A stretch of DNA of 64,000 bases from Bacilli bacterium (GTDB lineage Bacteria > Bacillota_I > Bacilli_A > RF39 > UBA660), in the NCBI GenBank assembly GCA_017409025.1, contig JAFQTN010000001.1, positions 1-64,000 on the forward strand, written 5' to 3'. A program made the position numbers and the translations under genes. The notes under the pieces are model-generated. The model ran no database searches. It was not told the origin of the DNA and saw only the letters and a program-made list of their open reading frames with translations. Below, piece by piece: positions 1 to 9,197 of the stretch (positions are counted from its first letter, which is position 1; the number at the start of each line of letters is the position of its first letter).

Positions 1-1
1 A

Positions 2-397
2 ACAGCAGTAAAAGATCCTAGAGATACAGCTTTTATATTTTGGGGAGTAGTATCTGGACTAGCCTGTGGTACGCAAAATTATACTATCGTAATTGTTGGA
101 TCAATCTTTGTATGTTTAATCTTATTCTTATTTAAAAAGACAGTAGCAATCATAAATAAATATATCTTAATAATAAAAGGAAATAATATAAATGTAGATG
201 TAATAGAAAAAGTATTAAATAAAAATTTAAAAGGATATCAATGTAAAGGAAAATATATAAATAGAAATAGTGTAGAATTAATATATGATATAAGATTTAA
301 AAAACAAATAAGTAACAGAATCATATCAGAATTATCAGAAGTAAGTGGAGTAACTACAGTAAATATCGTATCAAGTAATACAGATACGATGGGATAA
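2..397 (+). CDS. DUF4956 domain protein, C-terminal part (5' end outside window)
   Basis: The frame is open from the window edge and gives 131 residues before TAA. The opening TVKDPRDTAFIFWGVVSGLA and the following GTQNYTIVIVGS helix are typical of DUF4956 membrane proteins, whose hydrophobic half is followed by a soluble ferredoxin-like tail, as here. In Firmicutes such genes often accompany polyphosphate (VTC-type) polymerase and CotH genes. That is family knowledge; the neighbour on this side is not visible. Function is unknown beyond a membrane location. A strong terminator follows immediately. Confidence 0.7.
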   Translation, partial: TAVKDPRDTAFIFWGVVSGLACGTQNYTIVIVGSIFVCLILFLFKKTVAIINKYILIIKGNNINVDVIEKVLNKNLKGYQCKGKYINRNSVELIYDIRFKKQISNRIISELSEVSGVTTVNIVSSNTDTMG

Positions 398-426
398 AAT
401 ACTAGAAATTTCTAGTATTTTTTTTA
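398..426 (+). terminator. Rho-independent terminator after DUF4956 gene
   Basis: A perfect 22-nt palindrome (arms AATACTAGAAA and TTTCTAGTATT) begins at the stop codon and runs into eight T. It separates the DUF4956 gene from the phosphoketolase gene. Confidence 0.85.
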
Positions 427-505
427 TAACTTGTAACCTAATAAAAAAAGATTGAAATATATTATCTTTTTTGTTAAAATTATCTTAGAGTAGGAGAGGA
501 ATAAA

Positions 506-2848
506 ATGGGAAAAATCAAATTAGAAGAATTAGAATTATTAGATGCATACTTTAGAGCTAGTAACTATTTAGCCGTAGGACAACTATATTTATTAGATAA
601 TCCACTACTAAAAAGAAAACTAACTCTAGAAGATATTAAACCTAAATTAGTAGGTCACTGGGGAACAGTACCAGGACAAAACTTTATATATACTCACCTT
701 AATAGAATTATCAAGAAAAATAATTTAAATATGATATATATTTCAGGACCCGGTCATGGCGGAAATGCAATGGTAGCCCATACTTACTTAGAAGGAACAT
801 ATAGTGAAGTATATCCACATATATCTGAAGACGAAGAAGGTATGAAAAGATTATTTAAACAATTCTCATTCCCATGTGGAATATCTTCCCATGTAGCACC
901 AGAAACTCCTGGATCAATTAATGAAGGTGGAGAACTTGGATATAGTCTAGCGCATGCATTTGGTGCAGTAATGGATAATCCTAGTTTAATCGTTGCTTGT
1001 GTCGTAGGTGATGGTGAAGCAGAAACTGGACCATTAGCAACATCATGGCATTCTAATAAATTTATAAATCCTAAAACAGATGGAGTAGTCTTACCAATAC
1101 TTCACTTAAATGGATATAAAATTGCAAATCCTACAATTTATGGAAGAATGACAGATAAAGAATTAACACAATATTTTAATGGTTGTGGATATAAACCATA
1201 TTTTGTATCAGGTTATGAACCAATGGATATGCATGAACAGATGGCTACTACTCTAGATAAAGTAATTCTAGATATTAGAAAAATTAAAAAAGGAAATAGT
1301 ATAAAAAGACCATTATGGCCTATGGTAATATTAAGGACCCCAAAAGGATGGACTGGGCCAAATATTGTTGAAGGAAAACAAATTGAAGGAACATTCAGAG
1401 CTCATCAAATACCATTAAAAGTAGATACAGAACATCCTAAAAATTTAAATCTATTAGAAAAATGGTTAAGAAGTTATAGACCAGAAGAACTATTTGATGA
1501 AAAAGGAAAATTAAGAAAAGAAATTAAGAAATTAGCACCAACAGGAAATAAAAGAATGGGTGCAAACCCTAATGCTAACGGAGGATTATTACTTGAAAAC
1601 TTAAAAACACCAGACTTTAAAAAGTATGGAATTAAAGTTCCAAAACCTGGTAGTGTAAAAGAAAGTGATATGATGAATCTAGGTCACTATGTAAGAGATT
1701 TAATATCTATGAACAAAAAGAATTTCCGCATCTTTGGACCAGATGAAACTTTATCAAATAGATTAAACCACGTATTTGAAAAAACAAATAAAAGATGGAT
1801 TGAAAAAAGAATATCTACTGATGAATTCCTAGCTTCAGACGGAAGAGTAGTTGATGGAATGTTATCAGAACACCTTTGTCAAGGATGGTTAGAAGGATAC
1901 CTTTTAACAGGAAGACATGGATTCTTTAATAGTTATGAAGCTTTCATCAGAATTGTAGATTCAATGGCTAGTCAACATGCTAAATGGTTAAAAGTATGTT
2001 CAGAACTACCTTGGCGTAGACCCATTGCAAGTTTAAACTATATCTTATCATCTAATGTATGGCAACAAGACCATAACGGTTATACTCACCAAGATCCAGG
2101 TTTCTTAAATCATTTAGCTACTAAAAAAGCAGAAATATCAAGAATGTATCTTCCACCAGATGCTAACTGTCTAGTATCATGTTTTGATCATTGTATAAAA
2201 AGTAAGAATTACATTAACGTAATTGTTGCATCAAAACATCCTACATATCAGTGGTTAACTATGGAAGAAGCCACTACTCACTGTACTAAAGGTGCAGGTA
2301 TTTGGGAATTTGCTAGTTCAGATGAAGGTAAAGAACCAGATATCGTAATGGCTTCATGCGGACATGCACCAACAGTTGAAACTCTGGCTGCTATCATGAT
2401 ACTAAGAAAAGAATTTCCTGAACTAAAAATCAGAATGGTTAACGTTGTTGATTTAATGAAAATCCAATCTAATAATAAACATCCTCATGGAATGACACCA
2501 GAAGAATATAATCAATTATTTACTAAAGATAAACCAATAATCTTCAATTTCCATGGCTATCCAGATTTAATTCATCAACTAACTTATGATAGAGAAAATC
2601 AAAATATGCACGTTCATGGATATATGGAAGAAGGAACTATTACAACATCGTTTGATATGAAAGTACAAAATAAAATTGATAGATATCATCTAGTAATAGA
2701 TGCTCTAAAATATTTACCTCAACTAGGAAATAGATCATCATCTCTAGTTGAAGAATGTAAAAATAAATTAATAGAACATAAACTATATATTGGTAACTAT
2801 GGCCAAGATATGGAAGAAATAAGAAACTGGCATTGGGAAAAATATTAA
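506..2848 (+). CDS. xfp: Xylulose-5-phosphate/fructose-6-phosphate phosphoketolase
   Basis: This is a thiamine-diphosphate enzyme that splits xylulose-5-P (and often fructose-6-P) with phosphate into acetyl-phosphate plus glyceraldehyde-3-P or erythrose-4-P, the key step of heterofermentative sugar breakdown. The 780 residues are close to the usual 790-820. Visible signatures are GPGHGG (81-86), the GDGEAETGP thiamine-diphosphate motif (168-176), [12 protein letters not shown] (about 199-210) and a C-terminal transketolase-like domain. AGGAGAGG precedes the ATG. The gene lies between two terminators and so looks monocistronic. Acetyl-phosphate made here would feed acetate kinase (not in the window). 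Confidence 0.96.
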   Translation: MGKIKLEELELLDAYFRASNYLAVGQLYLLDNPLLKRKLTLEDIKPKLVGHWGTVPGQNFIYTHLNRIIKKNNLNMIYISGPGHGGNAMVAHTYLEGTYSEVYPHISEDEEGMKRLFKQFSFPCGISSHVAPETPGSINEGGELGYSLAHAFGAVMDNPSLIVACVVGDGEAETGPLATSWHSNKFINPKTDGVVLPILHLNGYKIANPTIYGRMTDKELTQYFNGCGYKPYFVSGYEPMDMHEQMATTLDKVILDIRKIKKGNSIKRPLWPMVILRTPKGWTGPNIVEGKQIEGTFRAHQIPLKVDTEHPKNLNLLEKWLRSYRPEELFDEKGKLRKEIKKLAPTGNKRMGANPNANGGLLLENLKTPDFKKYGIKVPKPGSVKESDMMNLGHYVRDLISMNKKNFRIFGPDETLSNRLNHVFEKTNKRWIEKRISTDEFLASDGRVVDGMLSEHLCQGWLEGYLLTGRHGFFNSYEAFIRIVDSMASQHAKWLKVCSELPWRRPIASLNYILSSNVWQQDHNGYTHQDPGFLNHLATKKAEISRMYLPPDANCLVSCFDHCIKSKNYINVIVASKHPTYQWLTMEEATTHCTKGAGIWEFASSDEGKEPDIVMASCGHAPTVETLAAIMILRKEFPELKIRMVNVVDLMKIQSNNKHPHGMTPEEYNQLFTKDKPIIFNFHGYPDLIHQLTYDRENQNMHVHGYMEEGTITTSFDMKVQNKIDRYHLVIDALKYLPQLGNRSSSLVEECKNKLIEHKLYIGNYGQDMEEIRNWHWEKY

Positions 2849-2856
2849 AAAAACGA

Positions 2857-2892
2857 AGAAAAAGTGTAAACTAAAAAACACTTTTTCTTTTT
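2857..2892 (+). terminator. Terminator after phosphoketolase gene
   Basis: Arms AGAAAAAGTGT and ACACTTTTTCT form an 11-bp stem followed by TTTT. It lies just after the phosphoketolase stop codon. Confidence 0.85.
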
Positions 2893-2969
2893 ATAAAAAA
2901 AATACTATTAAAATAATGAATTTTGTGGTAAAATATATTATGAATAAAATTGTCAAGGAAGTGATAAAA

Positions 2970-4676
2970 ATGGAAAACAAATTAATATTACCAGTAATCA
3001 TTTTTTTGACTATGTTCATATCTACAATTGTAGCATTAGTTATAATGCAAAACAAAAAACAAAAGAAATATAAAAAGACTATCGAAGAATTAGATTATGA
3101 AAAAAACAAACTAATAGGTGTTCCAATTCTAAGCGAATTATCTAAAGTAAGAGAATTAGTAAAAACAGATAATCTAAAACAAAAATTATCAGAGTGGGAT
3201 GAACAATTCCAAGATATAAAAGATAATAAAATAGATATGTTAACTGATTTAATTACTGAAGCAGATTTTCTAATTGAAAGAAAAGATTATAAAAACGCTA
3301 TAAAGAAAATAGCATATATTGAAATGACCCTAGAATCTTTAAAGAAAAAAACAGATAATCTACTTGAAGAAGTAAAAGTAATAACTAATTCTGAAGAAAG
3401 AAATCGTTCTATCGTAACTAAATTAAAAATTATCCATAGAGAATTAGAAAGTAAGTTTGAAAGAACAGAAAAAGATTATGGACCTCTTTGTGATAATATC
3501 AAGGAAGAACTATCTAAAATAGATAAAAAATTCAAAGTGTTTGAAACATATATGGATAAAAATGATTATGTTTCAGTAGAAAAGGTAGTAATAGATTTAG
3601 AAGAAAATATCAATAGTTTAAAATCATATTTAGAGTTAACACCAGCATTAATTTTAATAGCAACTATTATGATACCAAATAAAATTGAAGAAACTAAAAC
3701 ACAATACTTTAGAATGCAAAGAGATGGTTATCCATTAGATTATCTAAATATTGAATATAACATTAAAGAGATAAATAAAAAAGTATCAGATATAATTGAA
3801 AAATTAAAGCTATTTAAAATAGAAAACTCTGAAATTGAATTAAAGACAATGTTAGATTACTTTAATACAATATTCAGTAGTTTTGATAAAGAAAAAGAAT
3901 CAAAAGATATTTTTAGAGAAAATATAAAAAAATTAAAAAAGAAATTGGAAACTGTCAATAAAGTAGTATATGATATCTACATTCAAATGGATGATATTAA
4001 AAATACTTATGATTTATCAGATTCTGAAATAAATAAATTCAATGTTATAAATAAATCTTTAGAAAAAATAAATGAAGATTATAAAGTATTATTTGAACAT
4101 GGAAAAGGAAGAACTTTTGCATATTCAAAACTAGTTGAAGAATTAGATGGACTATCAAATAGACTTACTAGATTACAAGATGACTTAGACTATAGATTAA
4201 AGTCTATAACTAGTATGAAAGATGATGAATATAGAGCTAAAGAACAATTAAATATGATAGAACAATTATTACTTCAAGCAAAAGCTAAATTAAAAGATTA
4301 TAAAATTCCTGTTATACCAAATAGTTATTTTATTGAATTGAAAGAAGCGGGAGAAGCAATAAGAGAAATCATTAAAGAATTAGATAAAAAACCAATCGTT
4401 ATAAAAATTTTAAACATTAGAGTAGACACAGCAAGAGACCTAGTGTTTAAAATATATAACAAAACTAATGATATTGTAAAAAGTGTCATTTTGTGTGAAA
4501 AATTAATCGTATATGGAAATAGATATAGAACCAATTCCTTAGAATTGGATAAATCACTGGAAGAAGCAACAGAATTGTTCAGAAAAGGAAAATATAAACA
4601 ATCAATGGATTTATCATTAAAAGCTATTTCTAAAATAGATGATACTGTATTTTCAAGATTTGGATTAGAAGAATAA
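2970..4676 (+). CDS. ezrA: Septation ring formation regulator EzrA
   Basis: EzrA is a membrane-anchored negative regulator of FtsZ ring assembly that also links division to wall synthesis. The protein has 568 residues (B. subtilis about 560). It has one N-terminal transmembrane helix (about 5-25), then a Lys-rich stretch, then spectrin-like coiled coils to the end. The family-like region after the helix (YKKTIEELDYEKNKL, then SEWDEQFQDI) is recognisable. I chose the ATG at 2970 because AAGGAAGTG sits just before it; an upstream in-frame ATG at 2916 would add an unlikely leader. EzrA is largely confined to Bacilli-type Firmicutes, which informs the lineage call. Confidence 0.85.
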   Translation: MENKLILPVIIFLTMFISTIVALVIMQNKKQKKYKKTIEELDYEKNKLIGVPILSELSKVRELVKTDNLKQKLSEWDEQFQDIKDNKIDMLTDLITEADFLIERKDYKNAIKKIAYIEMTLESLKKKTDNLLEEVKVITNSEERNRSIVTKLKIIHRELESKFERTEKDYGPLCDNIKEELSKIDKKFKVFETYMDKNDYVSVEKVVIDLEENINSLKSYLELTPALILIATIMIPNKIEETKTQYFRMQRDGYPLDYLNIEYNIKEINKKVSDIIEKLKLFKIENSEIELKTMLDYFNTIFSSFDKEKESKDIFRENIKKLKKKLETVNKVVYDIYIQMDDIKNTYDLSDSEINKFNVINKSLEKINEDYKVLFEHGKGRTFAYSKLVEELDGLSNRLTRLQDDLDYRLKSITSMKDDEYRAKEQLNMIEQLLLQAKAKLKDYKIPVIPNSYFIELKEAGEAIREIIKELDKKPIVIKILNIRVDTARDLVFKIYNKTNDIVKSVILCEKLIVYGNRYRTNSLELDKSLEEATELFRKGKYKQSMDLSLKAISKIDDTVFSRFGLEE

Positions 4677-4685
4677 AAGATTGCA

Positions 4686-4716
4686 AATAATATCCATTCA
4701 TGATATTATTTTATTA
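4686..4716 (+). terminator. Weak candidate terminator after ezrA
   Basis: A 9-bp stem (AATAATATC / GATATTATT) with a 7-nt loop is followed by a short T/A tract. It contains only A-T pairs except one, so termination may be leaky and may allow read-through into the following membrane gene. Confidence 0.35.
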
Positions 4717-4738
4717 GAATAAAGAGGAGATGTAATTA

Positions 4739-5656
4739 ATGAATATTAAAGATTTTTTAATAGATAACTATATATGGATTATAGTAATACTTTTGATAAC
4801 AATTATAACAATAATCGGATTTTTAGCAGATAAGAAAAAAGGAGATAAAAATAAAGATACTTCTCAGCCTGCAAATTCTAACATGAATGCTGGAGCTATG
4901 AATAATCCACAACCAATGCAATATCAACAAATTAATGGATTAGAAAATACTATCGCTAACAATAACCAGCAACAGAATTATGTTAATCCGATGCCACCGG
5001 TGCAAAATAATATAGCACCAAATATAGGTAATGTAACTGTTCAACCTGTAGTTACTGAACCAACCCCAGTACCCGTAAATGTAGTACCAACAAACAATAT
5101 GAGTCAAATGAATAATCCAATGCCTGTTGAAAATGTGATTCCGCAAGTTGAACAAGAATCAATGTATCAACCCTTATCGGAACAAAAACCGATGATAGCA
5201 CCACAATCAACTCCAAGTTTTGGTGAAGCAGTAAATAATATTCAACAACCAGTGAATCAAAATACTCCTCAAAACATAGTACCAACACCAATTAATATGA
5301 TACCTGGGCAGATAAATAATTCACTGCCAATGGCTCCTGAACCAATGATAAATCAAATGCCTAACTACAATGTTTCAAATAATATACCACAAATGGTGAA
5401 TGATAATGTGCAAATGGTATCTAGTATGAATCAGAATGTAACAATTCCACAACCAATGAATCCTACAACAATTCCTACACCACAACCAGTACAACCACAA
5501 CCAATAATAACAGAGTCATATAATAACCAACAAACGATGTCTCAACCAAACTATAATCAACCTATGCCACAATCACATATAGAAAATACAGTTAATCAAT
5601 CATCGCAACCAATAAATTTTGTATATGGACCACAAAATAATAATCAAAATATGTAA
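4739..5656 (+). CDS. Single-pass membrane protein with Pro/Gln/Asn-rich tail
   Basis: I do not recognise a family. The 305 residues comprise one N-terminal transmembrane helix (about 12-31), a Lys-rich stop-transfer segment (KKKGDKNKD) and about 260 residues of low-complexity Pro, Gln, Asn and Met sequence. The topology is probably N-out with a cytoplasmic tail, by the positive-inside rule. GAGGAGATG precedes the ATG. It sits 62 bp after ezrA and 11 bp before a second Asn-rich membrane gene, so both may be co-expressed. A role in envelope or division is inferred only from the neighbour. Composition, not conserved residues, dominates, so homology searches may fail. Confidence 0.7.
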   Translation: MNIKDFLIDNYIWIIVILLITIITIIGFLADKKKGDKNKDTSQPANSNMNAGAMNNPQPMQYQQINGLENTIANNNQQQNYVNPMPPVQNNIAPNIGNVTVQPVVTEPTPVPVNVVPTNNMSQMNNPMPVENVIPQVEQESMYQPLSEQKPMIAPQSTPSFGEAVNNIQQPVNQNTPQNIVPTPINMIPGQINNSLPMAPEPMINQMPNYNVSNNIPQMVNDNVQMVSSMNQNVTIPQPMNPTTIPTPQPVQPQPIITESYNNQQTMSQPNYNQPMPQSHIENTVNQSSQPINFVYGPQNNNQNM

Positions 5657-5667
5657 AAGGAGGAAAC

Positions 5668-6282
5668 ATGGAGAATAATCAAGATAACTTTAATAATAAT
5701 CCTCAAATGAACATACTAAGAAATTTAAATAATCAAAATCCAATTGCATCAAATTCGACTGAACCATTAAATGTTATACCAAATACTAGTTCAATGGAAA
5801 ATAATAAAAATGCTAATCATCAATTTGATGCGGATTTTATAAAAATAGATCATAATAGCAATAATGTAAATATGAATAATGGGAATAATCAAGTACAAAA
5901 ACAAAATACATTCATAAATAATCCCATTAACTTAAATACTAACCCAATGAATAATATTACAAATGAAACAAACAATAATTTTGAAGAAGAAAATCCTATG
6001 TTAAATTTAAATAAAAATAAATTCATAACTACTAATGAAGAAGTAAAAGATACTTCATTAAATAGTATGAATGTTAATGGGGAATATAATAATATGCCTA
6101 AAGTTGATTATTCAACTGATCCTAAAGTAAGAGAAAACATAGAAATGATTAATAAACATGGAGCAAAAAATACAATAAAAATAGGAAGTGAGGGTAAAGT
6201 CTTCCTTATAATTATTGCAATATTATTAATATTTACATTTATAATGCCAACAATTTACGATGCCATTAGAAATGCTCGCTAA
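5668..6282 (+). CDS. Tail-anchored Asn-rich membrane protein
   Basis: I do not recognise a family. The first 160 of 204 residues are Asn-rich and probably disordered. A short ordered part (about 145-175, DPKVRENIEMINKHGAKNTI) leads to one C-terminal transmembrane helix (about 180-198) ending near the C terminus. This is the mirror image of the upstream protein, whose helix is N-terminal. AAAGGAGG lies before the ATG, 11 bp after the upstream stop, which suggests one operon. The 3' end overlaps the convergent RNHCP gene by 17 bp. Confidence 0.7.
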   Translation: MENNQDNFNNNPQMNILRNLNNQNPIASNSTEPLNVIPNTSSMENNKNANHQFDADFIKIDHNSNNVNMNNGNNQVQKQNTFINNPINLNTNPMNNITNETNNNFEEENPMLNLNKNKFITTNEEVKDTSLNSMNVNGEYNNMPKVDYSTDPKVRENIEMINKHGAKNTIKIGSEGKVFLIIIAILLIFTFIMPTIYDAIRNAR

Positions 6283-6574
6283 CAGATAGTTTGACAATTA
6301 AATCATAATTATCATCGTTAGCCATTACATTCTTATGAATTTGATTACACTTAGAACACTTATATATAATCTTATAAGTGTTTTTATATTTTTCAATTCC
6401 AATTGGCCTCATCAAACCTAAACAACTATTGGCTCTATCACCAGGCATAATATCTACATGTTTAGAATATAAACAATGTGGACAATGATCTCTAGCAGTA
6501 TAATTTAATTTATCTATATCCATTCCACAATTTTCACAAATAAACTCTTCATCAATCATATTAAACTTTTTCAT
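6266..6574 (-). CDS. RNHCP domain zinc-finger protein
   Basis: This 102-residue protein matches the RNHCP family. It has FICENCGMDI, the signature ARDHCPHC (canonical RNHCPHC, with Asp for Asn), SKHVDIMPGDRA and a second Cys pair CSKC. The four CxxC-type pairs predict zinc ribbons. The family is small, widespread in Gram-positives and of unknown function, with nucleic-acid binding suspected. It is the only minus-strand gene in the first 19 kb and is convergent with the Asn-rich gene. Confidence 0.85.
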   Translation of the reverse strand: MKKFNMIDEEFICENCGMDIDKLNYTARDHCPHCLYSKHVDIMPGDRANSCLGLMRPIGIEKYKNTYKIIYKCSKCNQIHKNVMANDDNYDLIVKLSVSEHF

Positions 6575-6625
6575 AACTCACCTAAGATAAGTATATAATA
6601 AAATCCTATATATTACAAATATAAC

Positions 6626-6655
6626 TTGTAAATTATCTTTTATTTGTTATATAAT
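6626..6655 (+). promoter_or_regulatory. Sigma-A-like promoter for the comN-secDF unit
   Basis: TTGTAA (6626-6631), an 18-nt spacer and a consensus TATAAT (6650-6655) lie just ahead of the comN-like start at 6674. The predicted transcript start is about 6662, so the 5' leader would be only about 12 nt and would begin almost at the Shine-Dalgarno sequence AAGGTGAT. Confidence 0.6.
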
Positions 6656-6673
6656 TATATAAAGGTGATAATT

Positions 6674-6901
6674 ATGGAATTTACTTCACAATTAGAATTA
6701 TATAAAAAAGTATTACCAGCATTTAATGTCAAAAAAAGATTAATATTAAATTCAAAATATAAAAATATAACTAATGAAAATATATGGATTTATTTAATTA
6801 ATTATAAATGGAGGAATTCCAACAATTTAACACTATCAGATATCGTAAATGATATAATAACTGTTAACTTAGAAGAAGTAAAAAACAGTATAGGGGGATA
6901 A
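6674..6901 (+). CDS. ComN-like post-transcriptional regulator
   Basis: This 75-residue protein resembles the ComN/YrzD family: LELYKKVLPAFNVKK, NIWIYLINYKWRN, LSDIVNDIITV. In B. subtilis comN lies near secDF and affects comE mRNA. Here the gene ends one base before secDF, so the context agrees. I chose the ATG at 6674 because AAAGGTGAT precedes it at good spacing; the upstream in-frame ATG (6644) lies inside the promoter. The assignment rests on a short alignment from memory and context. Confidence 0.6.
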   Translation: MEFTSQLELYKKVLPAFNVKKRLILNSKYKNITNENIWIYLINYKWRNSNNLTLSDIVNDIITVNLEEVKNSIGG

Positions 6902-6902
6902 T

Positions 6903-9170
6903 ATGAAAAAACTAAAATTTACAATAACTTTAATAATTGTTTTATTAATAACTTCAGTTAGTGCATACTTTATAATGCCTCTAATTGATAAAATTAATTT
7001 CGGATTAGACTTACAAGGAGGATTTGAAGTTTTATATGAAGTATCACCTTTAACTAAAGATGAAGAATTAACTGAAGATATGTTATATTCAACGTATAAA
7101 TCAATCCTTAAAAGAATTGATATACTAGGAGTATCAGAACCTGAAATAACTATTGAAGGAGAAAATCAAATTAGAGTAAAATTAGCAGGAATTACTAATA
7201 TAGATGATGCTAGAGATACTATCTCATCAACTGCTACATTGTCATTTAGAGATTATAATGATAATTTACTTATGACAAGTGATGTACTAGGTGGAGAAGC
7301 GAAAGTAACTAAAGATGAGTATGGACAACCTGCTATTAGTTTAAAAATCAAAGATACTGATACTTTCTATGAAGTAACAAAAAAAGTTAGTAATATGGAT
7401 AATAATATTATCGTAATTTGGTTAGATTATAAAGAATCAACTGATTCATATAGGAAAGAAAAGTTAAATGCTGAAAATTTAAAAGGTGGATGTGGAACAT
7501 CTAATTCACACTGTTTATCAGCGGCAACCGTTGATAGAGCATTCGCAAGCGATGTTATTATACAAGGAAGATTTACTAAAGAAGAAGCAACTACTTTAGT
7601 AGAATTAATAAATTCAGGTGCGCTTCCTACTAACTTAAAAGAAATATCATCAAGGACTGTTGAAGCATCATTTGGGTTAAATTCCTTAGAAAAAACTCTA
7701 ACTGCTGGAGTAATAGGAATAATCATTGTAATCGCTTTAATTGTACTAATATATAGATTCTCAGGATTAATCGCTGGATTTGGATTAATAATCTACACAT
7801 TCCTATCATTCTTAGTATTCTATTTAATAGATGGAGTATTAACATTACCTGGTATTGCAGCTATGTTACTAGGTATTGGAATGGCAGTAGATGCTAACGT
7901 AATCTGCTTTGAAAGAATTAAAGAAAATTTAAAAATAGGAAAGAACCTAAAAGATTCATTTGAGATAGGTAATAAAAATAGTTTTGGAAGTATCATAGAT
8001 GCTAATATTACTACAATAATTGCTGCTATAATTCTATTTATATTTGGACAAAGTTCAGTTAAAGGATTTGCAACAATGTTAATAATAAATATAATAGTAA
8101 CAATTCTAATTATGGTTTACTTAGTTAAATTTATCTTAAAAATATTTGTAAATACTAATGTATTTAATAATAAACTAGGATTATTTATTGGACTTAATAA
8201 AAAGAAAATAACTAAAAATAAAGAAATAGTTATTCCATATCAAAAACTAAACTTTATTAAACATAAAAATAAATTTATCTTACTATCATTAGTATTACTA
8301 ACAATAGGTTGTATTTTCTTCTTTACAAGAGGTGCTAATCTAGGAGTAGATTTTACTGGTGGAACAAGTATTAGCATAAATGATGAAGATATAACTACTA
8401 ACGAATTAGTTTCATTTTTTAAAGATAAAGAATATACTATTGAAAAAACAAATAATAATAAAGAAGAAATAAATATAGTATTAAAAGATGTATTAGAAAA
8501 AGATGATATAACTAATTTAAAAAATGAACTATTAGATACTTATAATAAAGAAAGTGACATCTATGTAGTATCATCAGTCGTTCAAAAAGCACTAGTAAAA
8601 AATGCTATTAAATCTCTAATTTTAGCTAGTATCGGAATTATTATTTACGTAGCTATAAGATTTAAATTTAACTATGCAATAAGTGGAATTGTAGCTCTAA
8701 TTCATGACGTATTATTTACATTCTTATTCTTTAGTGTATTTAAAATAGAAATAGATTCAGTTTTTATTGCTGCAATTCTTACAATTATCGGTTATAGTAT
8801 TAATGATACAATTGTAACTTTTGATATCATAAGAGAAAACTATAAAACTAAATATAAAAATAATATTACTAATATAAAGGATTTAGATACACTAGTAGAT
8901 ATATCAATAAAAAGAACATTATATAGAACTATATTAACAACTCTAACAACTCTAATTCCAGTTATAATCTTATTGATATTTGGTTCTAAAGAAATAATGA
9001 ATTTCAACATTGCCTTACTAGTAGGTTTCATCGCTGGAGTATATTCATCAATCTTTATTTCTAATATGTTATGGCTATATCTAGAAAAAAGAAGAATAAC
9101 TAAACCAGTAAAAAATAATGACGACGATGATGAAATACAAGAATTAAAAGTAAAAGGAATAAACTGTTAA
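6903..9170 (+). CDS. secDF: Fused protein translocase subunit SecDF
   Basis: SecDF uses the proton gradient to help pull secreted proteins out of the SecYEG channel. The 755 residues contain a SecD half (N-terminal helix, FGLDLQGGFEV, first periplasmic domain, then about five helices with GIGMAVDANV) and a SecF half (helix near 460, GVDFTGGTSI, second domain, five helices with GYSINDTIVTFD). The fused form is usual in Bacillus-type Firmicutes. It directly follows the comN-like gene and is followed after 27 bp by rel, suggesting one transcript. The C terminus is an acidic and basic soluble tail. SecA, its partner, is encoded at 19.7 kb. Confidence 0.95.
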   Translation: MKKLKFTITLIIVLLITSVSAYFIMPLIDKINFGLDLQGGFEVLYEVSPLTKDEELTEDMLYSTYKSILKRIDILGVSEPEITIEGENQIRVKLAGITNIDDARDTISSTATLSFRDYNDNLLMTSDVLGGEAKVTKDEYGQPAISLKIKDTDTFYEVTKKVSNMDNNIIVIWLDYKESTDSYRKEKLNAENLKGGCGTSNSHCLSAATVDRAFASDVIIQGRFTKEEATTLVELINSGALPTNLKEISSRTVEASFGLNSLEKTLTAGVIGIIIVIALIVLIYRFSGLIAGFGLIIYTFLSFLVFYLIDGVLTLPGIAAMLLGIGMAVDANVICFERIKENLKIGKNLKDSFEIGNKNSFGSIIDANITTIIAAIILFIFGQSSVKGFATMLIINIIVTILIMVYLVKFILKIFVNTNVFNNKLGLFIGLNKKKITKNKEIVIPYQKLNFIKHKNKFILLSLVLLTIGCIFFFTRGANLGVDFTGGTSISINDEDITTNELVSFFKDKEYTIEKTNNNKEEINIVLKDVLEKDDITNLKNELLDTYNKESDIYVVSSVVQKALVKNAIKSLILASIGIIIYVAIRFKFNYAISGIVALIHDVLFTFLFFSVFKIEIDSVFIAAILTIIGYSINDTIVTFDIIRENYKTKYKNNITNIKDLDTLVDISIKRTLYRTILTTLTTLIPVIILLIFGSKEIMNFNIALLVGFIAGVYSSIFISNMLWLYLEKRRITKPVKNNDDDDEIQELKVKGINC

Positions 9171-9197
9171 AAGATAAAAGTATAAGAAGGTGATACC

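Noticed and set aside
6644-6673. Upstream ATG as start of the comN-like gene
   Set aside because: It lies within the -10 region, before the predicted transcript start; AAGGTGAT supports the ATG at 6674.
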